Shown here: in pieces, positions 1-5,501 of the stretch | How positions within the stretch are numbered: position 1 is the first letter of the stretch | Layout: each line of letters starts with the position of its first letter | NCBI GenBank assembly: GCA_017620055.1 | Contig: JAFZRD010000032.1 | Location: forward strand, 1-5,501 | Direction of reading: 5' to 3' | DNA length: 5,501 nt | From: Lachnospiraceae bacterium | Lineage (GTDB): Bacteria > Bacillota_A > Clostridia > Lachnospirales > Lachnospiraceae | Program-made: the position numbers and the translations under genes | The notes under the pieces: model-generated | Told to the model about the DNA's origin: nothing | Database searches by the model: none | What the model saw: the letters and a program-made list of their open reading frames with translations, nothing else

Positions 1-1
1 T

Positions 2-604
2 GATGACGGCTCGATCACGGTCGACGGTAACGATATAAGAAACTGTACGAGAAACAGTCTTCGAAGATCATACGGAATGGTCCTTCAGGATACGTGGCTG
101 AGACAGGGTACGATCATGGAAAACTTGAGGATGGCCAAACCCGATGCAACGGATGAAGAAGTGATCAGTGCCGCAAAAGAGACACACGCACACGGCTTCA
201 TCAGGAGGCTCGAGAAGGGTTACGATACGATGATCGGGGAAGACGGAGAAGGCCTGTCTGCGGGTCAGAAGCAGCTTCTGTGCATTACGAGGGTCATGCT
301 CAACATCCCTCCGATGCTGATCCTTGATGAAGCAACAAGTTCGATCGACACGAGAACCGAGATGAAGATCCAGAGCGCTTTCGAAAAGCTCATGAAAGGA
401 AGAACGAGCTTTATCGTGGCACACAGACTCGGAACGATTAGAAATGCCGATATCATCCTCGTGATGAACAACGGAAAGATAATTGAACAGGGAGATCACG
501 ATACTCTTATCACTGCCGGCGGATTCTATAAGAAACTGTATGAATCGGGCAGACCTGAAAACGATCGTGATCCGTTCGGTGATGAAGATGAGCGTGCAGG
601 TTAA
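2..604 (+). CDS. ABC exporter, C-terminal nucleotide-binding domain (5' partial)
   Basis: This is the final 200 residues of an ABC transporter ATP-binding domain of the exporter type (ABCB/MdlB-like, membrane domain fused to ATPase). Reading from base 2, the Q-loop is GMVLQDTWL (bases 74-100) and the ABC signature is LSAGQ (254-268). Walker B is MLILDEATSSID (from 314), with catalytic Glu at 329-331, followed by the D-loop. The switch histidine lies in IVAHRLGTI (His codon 422-424). The Walker A motif and all membrane helices lie upstream of the window, so the substrate cannot be judged. The chain ends in an acidic tail (ENDRDPFGDEDERAG) beyond the usual ATPase fold. Because Glu and His are intact this ATPase site looks active. 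Many such Clostridia exporters are heterodimers with the partner gene just upstream, but that is inference. Its stop lies inside the next gene. Confidence 0.95.
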   Translation, partial: DDGSITVDGNDIRNCTRNSLRRSYGMVLQDTWLRQGTIMENLRMAKPDATDEEVISAAKETHAHGFIRRLEKGYDTMIGEDGEGLSAGQKQLLCITRVMLNIPPMLILDEATSSIDTRTEMKIQSAFEKLMKGRTSFIVAHRLGTIRNADIILVMNNGKIIEQGDHDTLITAGGFYKKLYESGRPENDRDPFGDEDERAG

Positions 605-770
605 CTGTGAAACGTGTGACAACTATATATACGATGAGGAATATGACGAGTACTACTGCAGGATGAACCTCGACGAAGACGAATACGGAAGACTCATGCA
701 GGGATCGGAGTACAAATGCCCGTATTATAAATTCGGAAACGAGTATGAGGTCGTATGGAAACAGATCTGA
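582..770 (+). CDS. Small four-cysteine protein, DUF6472-like
   Basis: This gene encodes a 62-residue soluble acidic protein of unknown function, with no signal peptide or membrane segment. Its layout is Cys9-x2-Cys12, then an acidic and tyrosine-rich stretch (YIYDEEYDEYY), Cys26, LDEDEYGRLM, and finally Cys46-Pro-Tyr-Tyr followed by FGNEYEVVWKQI. Two CxxC-like halves suggest one bound metal ion such as zinc, which is inference. The pattern matches what I recall of DUF6472, a short family found in Clostridia. The frame is open back to 483, but the family-like part begins at Cys9, so I chose ATG 582; ATG 588 is equally possible. Neither has a strong ribosome binding site. The start lies 23 bases before the end of the ABC gene and the last 16 bases overlap birA, which fits translational coupling. 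Confidence 0.85.
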   Translation: MKMSVQVNCETCDNYIYDEEYDEYYCRMNLDEDEYGRLMQGSEYKCPYYKFGNEYEVVWKQI

Positions 771-1504
771 AGATATTTGAATCGGTCGACAGTACGAATA
801 TTAAGCTTAAGGAATTTGCCGATGACGGTGCGAGGGAGGGAACATGCGTTGTAGCATTTTACCAGAGTGCCGGACAGGGAAGAAGCGGGCGGACGTTCTT
901 TTCGCCGGAAGGCGGGAACCTGTATATGAGTCTTCTTCTAAGGCCTCGGAACGAAGATCTGTTTGGCATGATAACGACCATGGCGGCCGTTGCCGTATGT
1001 GATTCGATAAAGGATATGTTCGGGATCGATACCGGCATCAAGTGGGTCAATGACATAATCCTCGGCGGAAGAAAAGTCTGTGGCATAGTCGCGCAGGCGC
1101 ATAATATCGGGAAGGACGACCGGTATGTGATACTCGGTATCGGTATAAACATATACGATGCAGCCGATGTACCGGATGATATTGCCGGGATATACGGAAG
1201 CCTGACCGGAAGAGTGTGTGACCTTGATAAGGATGTGGCACGAAGCCGGGCGGTAAGTCTTGCGGCGCTCATTATCGAAAAGTTTTCTGAACTTTACGGA
1301 TCGGATGATATATACGGTCATATCGGGAAATACCGAAGTCGCTGCATCTTCATCGGAGAGAGTGTCCGGTATATATCGGGTGATGAAGAAGTGATCGCAA
1401 AGTGCGACGGCATTGACGATAAAGGCGGGATAATCCTTGATGAGGATGGCACCAGGCATGTGTATCGGGACGGAGAGATAAGGATCAGGTCACTTGATTT
1501 GTAA
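755..1504 (+). CDS. birA: Biotin--[acetyl-CoA-carboxylase] ligase, monofunctional
   Basis: This cytoplasmic enzyme makes biotinyl-5'-AMP from biotin and ATP and transfers the biotin to a lysine of biotin-dependent carboxylases or decarboxylases (EC 6.3.4.15). The 249 residues hold the full catalytic core. They include ESVDSTN (9-15), the biotin/AMP loop GQGRSGR (40-46, with the Arg equivalent to E. coli BirA Arg118), FFSPEGGNLYMSLLL (48-62), KWVND (96-100), GGRKVCGI (104-111, with Lys107 matching the essential E. coli Lys183) and VILGIGINI (125-133). A small C-terminal SH3-like domain follows, roughly 200-245. The N-terminal DNA-binding domain of E. coli BirA (321 aa) is absent. The same frame has a stop at 728-730, only 24 bases upstream of the start, so none can be encoded. 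TGAGG at 746-750 is a plausible ribosome binding site. It should therefore act as a ligase only and not as a biotin-operon repressor. Confidence 0.95.
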   Translation: METDLKIFESVDSTNIKLKEFADDGAREGTCVVAFYQSAGQGRSGRTFFSPEGGNLYMSLLLRPRNEDLFGMITTMAAVAVCDSIKDMFGIDTGIKWVNDIILGGRKVCGIVAQAHNIGKDDRYVILGIGINIYDAADVPDDIAGIYGSLTGRVCDLDKDVARSRAVSLAALIIEKFSELYGSDDIYGHIGKYRSRCIFIGESVRYISGDEEVIAKCDGIDDKGGIILDEDGTRHVYRDGEIRIRSLDL

Positions 1505-1506
1505 TC

Positions 1507-1535
1507 TTGCGTAATCACAGGCTTAAGTTTATAAT
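1507..1535 (+). promoter_or_regulatory. Sigma-A-like promoter for hpt-asnA-alaS
   Basis: TTGCGT at 1507-1512 (3 of 6 matches to TTGACA), a 17-base spacer and a perfect TATAAT at 1530-1535 lie in the only sizeable gap of the window, directly after the birA stop. Transcription would begin near 1542, giving a leader of about 38 bases before the Hpt start. No riboswitch, T-box or terminator is visible between it and the gene. Predicted from sequence only. Confidence 0.6.
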
Positions 1536-1564
1536 TAATCATTGTTTTTGCGGTATGTACCGGG

Positions 1565-1570
1565 AAGGGG
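1565..1570 (+). promoter_or_regulatory. Ribosome binding site that decides the Hpt start
   Basis: AAGGGG lies 9 bases before ATG 1580. A nearer out-of-frame ATG at 1573 is only 2 bases away and would give just eight codons, so 1580 is the likely start. Confidence 0.6.
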
Positions 1571-1579
1571 TTATGCGTT

Positions 1580-1939
1580 ATGGCCGACAGGCTCTTTAAT
1601 GAAAATGACGGGATCGACGAAGACAGCTGTCTTCTGATGTATGACAACAGTTATGATTTTTACAAACTTGTTCTTCAGACATTCCTGAAAGAGATCACCA
1701 AAACGGTCGATGGCCTTAAGGAAACATATTCGGCAAAAGATATCGAGAATTACAGGATACTCGTTCACGGCCTCAAGGGCAGCGGGGCAAGTGCGGGTGC
1801 CACACATCTTGTCGAAATGGCTACCGAATCAAATGCGCTCATAAAGGAAGGAAAGTGGGAAGAGTCGGAAAAGTTCCATGAGCCGATCCTGGCGGAACTT
1901 TATAGACTGATCAGCCTTATTCCCGAGCGGATAGGATAG
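1580..1939 (+). CDS. Stand-alone Hpt (histidine phosphotransfer) protein
   Basis: This is a 119-residue cytoplasmic protein made of a single Hpt four-helix-bundle domain. Such proteins carry a phosphate on histidine between response-regulator receiver domains in multistep phosphorelays and have no kinase activity of their own. The motif VHGLKGSGASAGA places the phosphorylated residue at His63 (CAC at 1766-1768), followed by the usual Lys66, Gly67 and small residues. The opening (GIDED...LMYDNSYDFYKLVLQTFLKE) resembles the first helices of Hpt domains that sit at the end of hybrid sensor kinases. The helix after the active site (ATHLVEMATESNALIKEGKWEESEKFHEPIL) is also typical. No signal peptide, membrane segment or second domain is present. 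It is flanked by birA (75-base gap) and asnA (34-base gap), with no two-component gene nearby, so its partners must be encoded elsewhere. It may have arisen from a hybrid kinase, which is inference. Confidence 0.9.
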   Translation: MADRLFNENDGIDEDSCLLMYDNSYDFYKLVLQTFLKEITKTVDGLKETYSAKDIENYRILVHGLKGSGASAGATHLVEMATESNALIKEGKWEESEKFHEPILAELYRLISLIPERIG

Positions 1940-1963
1940 ATACGGTGGCTTTTGATATGAAAG

Positions 1964-1968
1964 AGGAG
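1964..1968 (+). promoter_or_regulatory. Strong ribosome binding site of asnA
   Basis: AGGAG, within AGAGGAGAAA, lies 5 bases before ATG 1974 and fixes the start. It is the best ribosome binding site in the window. Confidence 0.8.
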
Positions 1969-1973
1969 AAAAG

Positions 1974-2981
1974 ATGAGCATTATTATCCCTGACGGATAT
2001 AAGAGTCCGTCGTCCATCAAGGAAACGGAGATCTCGATCAAAGAGGTCAAAGACTATTTCGAAAGAATGCTTGCAAAGGAGCTTAACCTGACGCGTGTCT
2101 CGGCTCCGCTTTTTGTGACCGAAAAGTCGGGCCTTAATGATAACTTAAACGGTGTTGAACGACCCGTCAGATTCGGGATCAGGGAACAGAACGATTCGGA
2201 AGTCGAGATCGTCCATTCGCTTGCAAAGTGGAAGAGGAAAGCTCTCCGCGATTACGGTTTCAAGACAGGTGAAGGTCTGTATACGGATATGACGGCCATC
2301 AGACGTGATGAGGATACCGACAATCTTCATTCGCTATATGTCGATCAGTGGGACTGGGAACTGATCATCAGCAAGAAGGACAGGACAGTTTCGACACTCA
2401 AATCGATCGTCAGAAAAGTATATGAAGCACTCAAGAACACGGAGGTGTTCATCAATTCAAGACACCCGGAGATAGAGAGGATACTTCCGGAGAGCATCAA
2501 GTTCATCACGACCCAGGAACTCCTTGACAGATGGCCCCGGATGTCTCCGAAAGAAAGAGAGACGGCTGCGGCAAAGGAATACGGCGCAATATTCCTGATG
2601 CAGATCGGTGACAAACTCTCGAACGGCAAACCGCATGACGGCAGGGCTCCGGACTATGACGACTGGGCGCTCAACGGTGACATCATCGTTTATTATCCGC
2701 TGCTTGACATGGGATTCGAGATCTCGTCGATGGGAATAAGGGTTGATGAGGATTCCCTTAAAGAACAGCTGAAGAAAGCAAAATGCCAGGAGAGGGCCAA
2801 ACTTCCGTTCCATAAGGCGATACTCGAGAAGAATATGCCGTACACGGTAGGCGGCGGCATCGGTCAGTCAAGGATATGCATGTTCTTCCTTCGAAGAGCG
2901 CATATCGGCGAGGTCCAGAGCTCGATCTGGCTCGACAAAGACCGCAAGGCAGCCGAGAGCGCCGGTATCACGTTATTATGA
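1974..2981 (+). CDS. asnA: Aspartate--ammonia ligase (AsnA asparagine synthetase)
   Basis: This cytoplasmic enzyme makes asparagine from aspartate, ammonia and ATP, releasing AMP and pyrophosphate (EC 6.3.1.1). Its fold is related to the catalytic domain of class II aspartyl/asparaginyl-tRNA synthetases. The 335 residues match the usual length (E. coli 330) and align end to end. Landmarks are LNDNLNG (Asp56, equivalent to E. coli Asp46), VHSLAKWKR (80-88), GLYTDMTAIRRDED and LYVDQWDWE. Further on are KPHDGRAPDYDDW (219-231), LNGDIIVYYPLLD, SSMGIRVD (251-258), and YTVGGGIGQSR ending at Arg300. It lacks the short insertion that E. coli AsnA has after APDYDDW. No frameshift or missing key residue is seen. 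It follows the Hpt gene by 34 bases with no terminator, promoter or T-box leader between them, and alaS starts 19 bases downstream, so all three probably share a transcript. Ammonia use, not glutamine, follows from the family. Confidence 0.97.
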   Translation: MSIIIPDGYKSPSSIKETEISIKEVKDYFERMLAKELNLTRVSAPLFVTEKSGLNDNLNGVERPVRFGIREQNDSEVEIVHSLAKWKRKALRDYGFKTGEGLYTDMTAIRRDEDTDNLHSLYVDQWDWELIISKKDRTVSTLKSIVRKVYEALKNTEVFINSRHPEIERILPESIKFITTQELLDRWPRMSPKERETAAAKEYGAIFLMQIGDKLSNGKPHDGRAPDYDDWALNGDIIVYYPLLDMGFEISSMGIRVDEDSLKEQLKKAKCQERAKLPFHKAILEKNMPYTVGGGIGQSRICMFFLRRAHIGEVQSSIWLDKDRKAAESAGITLL

Positions 2982-3000
2982 TCTGACTTTGGGAGACGAT

Positions 3001-5501
3001 ATGAAACAATATACATCAAAAGAACTCAGAAATATCTGGAAAGAATTCTATAAGGAAAGAGGACACGTTGACGTCGGTGCGGTATCGCTCGTATCGGACG
3101 GCTCAACAGGTGTCATGTTCAACGTTGCGGGAATGCAGCCGCTGATGCCGTATCTCCTTGGACAGAAGCATCCGCTCGGAACGAGACTTTGTAACGTTCA
3201 GGGTTGTGTCAGGACCAACGATATCGATTCCGTAGGTGACAGGTCTCACGTTACCTTTTTCGAGATGATGGGAAGCTGGAGCCTCGGTGATTATTTCAAG
3301 GAGGACAGGTGTAAATGGAGCTATGAACTTCTGACCGGAGTGTTCGGCTTCGATAAGGAGCATCTTGCCGCGACCGTGTTTGCCGGTGACGAAAACGCAC
3401 CGAGAGACGAGGAAGGCGCAAAGTGCCGTATAGATTCGGGATTCCTTTCAGAGAACATATACTACCTTCCGGCCGAGGATAACTGGTGGGGACTTGAATA
3501 CGGCCCCTGCGGTCCCGACTCGGAAATGTTCTATATAGCCGATGTGCCCGACTGCGGTCCCGACTGCGGTCCCGGATGTTCATGCGGCAAATATACCGAA
3601 CTCGGAAATGACGTGTTCATGCAGTATGAGAAGCACAAAGACGGTCATCTGACTCCTCTTGCAAAGAAGAATGTGGATACGGGTTGGGGACTCGAGAGGA
3701 TACTCGCATTCCTTAACGGTACCAAGGATGTATATAAAACGGATCTGTTCGCTCCCGTTATCGCGTTTATCGAGAAGAAGTCCGGATCCTCATATGATAA
3801 TGATGATGAAAAGACGCGGTCAATGCGTGTTCTTGCCGATCATATGCGTACTTCGGTGATGCTTATCGGCGATGAGGCAAGGCTTGTTCCGGCAAACGGC
3901 GGAGCCGGTTATGTACTGCGCCGTCTTATAAGAAGAGCCGTCAGACACGGCCGCATACTCGGATTTGCGACCGAAGACCTTCTTGAGATCGCAAGGATAT
4001 TCATGGATGAAGTATATTCCGAAGGATTTGAGACATTAACGTCGAACCGTGAATTCGTCCTGTCGGAACTGAAGAAGGAGATAGACCGTTTTACCGCAAC
4101 GATCGAGAACGGTATGAAAGAATTCGTCAAGATTCTCGAGCCCGCCGAAAAGTCATCCGATAAGAGGATATCGGGTAAGGATGCGTTCTATCTGTATGAC
4201 ACGTTCGGATTCCCGCTTGAGCTTACCGTCGAGATGGCAGGCGAAAAGGGAGTGAGCGTTGATGAGGAAGGATTTGCTTCCTCGATGGAAGAGCAGAAAC
4301 AGAAAGCCAGAGAAGGCGCAAACTTCTCGATCAGATCATCCGCAGGAGACAATGCGGTGTTTGACGGACTTGATGACAGCCTCGTAACCGGGTTTTCAGG
4401 ATACACTCTTACCGAGGATAAGGGAAAGATAATCGCGATCGGTTCCGATACGCTTATCGACGAAGCAGGCGAAGGTACGCAGTGCATCATAGTTACCGAC
4501 AATACACCGTTCTATGCGACAATGGGCGGACAGAAGGGCGACTTCGGTATCATATCGGGGAACGGCACTTTCAAAGTAACCGATACGATAAAACTTTCAG
4601 GTTCAAGAGTCGGTCATGCCGGTATCGTTGAATCCGGAACATTCAAAAAGGGAGATACCGTTACGCTTTCGGTCGATAAGGACAACAGGAAGCGCACGTG
4701 TATGAACCACTCCGCAACGCACCTTCTGCAGAAGGCACTGCAGACACTTCTCGGTGATGAGGTCAAGCAGCAGGGTTCATATCAGGATGCTCTTCGTACA
4801 AGGTTTGATTTTTCCTTCGGAAGGGCTCTTACCGCTGAAGAGATCGAAAAGGTTGAAGATATTGTTAACGAAAAGATCATGGAGGATCTGCCTGTCGTTA
4901 CCGATGTTATGTCGATAGAAGATGCAAAGAAGTCCGGTGCAATGGCACTGTTCGGCGAGAAGTACGGTGAAGTTGTACGTGTCGTCAAAATGGGTGATTT
5001 TTCCAAGGAACTGTGCGGAGGAACACATGTGGCGTCAACGGGCGACATACACAGTTTCAAGATAACCGGCGAGGGCGGTATAGCCGCAGGAGTCAGAAGG
5101 ATAGAAGGTATAACCGGAACCGCGGTCCTCGATCATTACAGGAACGTGGAGAAGGAATATGCTGCCGCAGCAGCTGTAGTAAAAGCCACTCCGGCGACGC
5201 TTGCTGAAAGACTGGCAAAGATGAATGCGGAGATGAAGAGTCTCTCGGCAGAACTCGAGTCGCTTCGGTCAAAGGCCGCAAAAGAAGCTGTCGGAGACAT
5301 CTCGGACAAGGTCACCGATGTATCGGGACTCAAGCTTATCGCGACGAGTGTTCCTTCAGCCGATATGAACGGACTGCGCGATCTTGCGGATCAGATGAAG
5401 GAGAAGTATCCGGACGGTGTATTTGTGCTTTGTTCGGATGCCGGCGGCAAAGTCAGTCTTGTTGTCATGTGCGGAGATGAAGCGGTCGCCAAAGGCGCGC
5501 A
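3001..5501 (+). CDS. alaS: Alanyl-tRNA synthetase (3' partial)
   Basis: This cytoplasmic class II enzyme attaches alanine to tRNA-Ala and removes wrongly attached serine or glycine (EC 6.1.1.7). 833 residues are visible with no stop; the family is usually about 870-880 aa, so only the end is cut off. The catalytic core carries FNVAGMQPLMPYLLG, the motif 2 region HVTFFEMMGSWSLGDYF (near 84-100), GPCGPDSEMF and motif 3 GAGYVLRRLIRRAVRHGR (from 302). The editing domain has its metal set complete: His570 and His574 (NHSATH), plus Cys672 and His676 (CGGTH). A coiled-coil-like stretch (about 730-765) leads into the C-terminal C-Ala/DHHA1 domain. GGGAG at 2991-2995, 5 bases before ATG, fixes the start. 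The core is of the divergent type I associate with Clostridia: Asp replaces the second Cys of GPCGPC, and a cysteine-rich loop with Cys185, 189, 193 and 195 follows. It may be the sole AlaRS or a second copy; the window cannot tell. Confidence 0.97.
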   Translation, partial: MKQYTSKELRNIWKEFYKERGHVDVGAVSLVSDGSTGVMFNVAGMQPLMPYLLGQKHPLGTRLCNVQGCVRTNDIDSVGDRSHVTFFEMMGSWSLGDYFKEDRCKWSYELLTGVFGFDKEHLAATVFAGDENAPRDEEGAKCRIDSGFLSENIYYLPAEDNWWGLEYGPCGPDSEMFYIADVPDCGPDCGPGCSCGKYTELGNDVFMQYEKHKDGHLTPLAKKNVDTGWGLERILAFLNGTKDVYKTDLFAPVIAFIEKKSGSSYDNDDEKTRSMRVLADHMRTSVMLIGDEARLVPANGGAGYVLRRLIRRAVRHGRILGFATEDLLEIARIFMDEVYSEGFETLTSNREFVLSELKKEIDRFTATIENGMKEFVKILEPAEKSSDKRISGKDAFYLYDTFGFPLELTVEMAGEKGVSVDEEGFASSMEEQKQKAREGANFSIRSSAGDNAVFDGLDDSLVTGFSGYTLTEDKGKIIAIGSDTLIDEAGEGTQCIIVTDNTPFYATMGGQKGDFGIISGNGTFKVTDTIKLSGSRVGHAGIVESGTFKKGDTVTLSVDKDNRKRTCMNHSATHLLQKALQTLLGDEVKQQGSYQDALRTRFDFSFGRALTAEEIEKVEDIVNEKIMEDLPVVTDVMSIEDAKKSGAMALFGEKYGEVVRVVKMGDFSKELCGGTHVASTGDIHSFKITGEGGIAAGVRRIEGITGTAVLDHYRNVEKEYAAAAAVVKATPATLAERLAKMNAEMKSLSAELESLRSKAAKEAVGDISDKVTDVSGLKLIATSVPSADMNGLRDLADQMKEKYPDGVFVLCSDAGGKVSLVVMCGDEAVAKGA
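3547..3570 (+). repeat. 12-base tandem repeat inside alaS
   Basis: CCCGACTGCGGT occurs twice in a row, in frame, and is followed by a further CCC. It encodes Pro-Asp-Cys-Gly twice in the cysteine-rich loop. A related CCCTGCGGTCCCGAC lies just upstream at 3505-3519. It most likely reflects protein constraint plus codon choice rather than a mobile or regulatory repeat. Confidence 0.75.

Noticed and set aside
483..581. N-terminal extension of the four-cysteine protein
   Set aside because: These 33 codons lie wholly within the ABC coding sequence, show no domain character, and the conserved part begins just after ATG 582.
68..622. 184-codon open frame on the minus strand, antisense to the ABC gene
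   Set aside because: It lies opposite strongly conserved ABC motifs, has no recognisable protein content, and arises from the codon pattern of the + strand gene.
938..1459. 173-codon minus-strand open frame antisense to birA, plus overlapping shorter ones
   Set aside because: They mirror conserved birA coding sequence, show no family resemblance, and several such frames overlap one another.
1520..1550. Possible terminator of birA ending in TTTTT (1545-1549)
   Set aside because: No GC-rich hairpin precedes the T run; the AT-rich sequence there is better explained as the promoter.
1573..1599. Eight-codon open frame (MRYGRQAL) overlapping the Hpt start, possible leader peptide
   Set aside because: Its ATG is only 2 bases from the GGGG of the ribosome binding site, and it has no run of a regulatory codon or attenuator hairpin.
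3103..3583. Minus-strand open frames of 86 and 95 codons opposite alaS
   Set aside because: They are antisense to conserved AlaRS catalytic motifs and lack plausible ribosome binding sites or family features.

Overview
The window is an ordinary, densely packed bacterial gene cluster with every gene on the + strand and no gene-free stretch longer than about 75 bases. Gene content and protein style point to a Gram-positive Clostridia bacterium, most likely Lachnospiraceae or a close relative. The clues are a small four-cysteine protein resembling the DUF6472 family, an AsnA-type asparagine synthetase, a Clostridia-style alanyl-tRNA synthetase, mid-range GC, and free use of AGA/AGG and ATA codons. 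This assignment is an inference from the proteins; no rRNA is present.

Left block (1-1504): the C-terminal third of an ABC exporter, cut by the window start, overlaps a 62-residue four-cysteine protein. That protein in turn overlaps a biotin-protein ligase (birA type) that lacks the DNA-binding domain. The three genes run end over start, so they look translationally coupled and co-transcribed.

Middle (1505-1973): a 75-base gap carries a good sigma-A-like promoter (TTGCGT, 17 bases, TATAAT). It is followed by a gene for a stand-alone histidine phosphotransfer (Hpt) protein with no kinase or response regulator beside it.

Right block (1974-5501): asnA (ammonia-dependent asparagine synthetase) and alaS (alanyl-tRNA synthetase) follow with short gaps of 34 and 19 bases and clear ribosome binding sites, so they are probably read from the same promoter as the Hpt gene. 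alaS runs off the right edge and probably lacks only its last few dozen residues.

Apart from a likely shared transcript, the genes do not form an obvious pathway: export, biotin attachment, phosphorelay, asparagine synthesis and alanine charging. I found no mobile element, CRISPR array, RNA gene, defence system or other clearly novel system. The points most worth a second look are the orphan Hpt protein, the uncharacterised four-cysteine protein, and the cysteine-rich insertion in the AlaRS catalytic domain.
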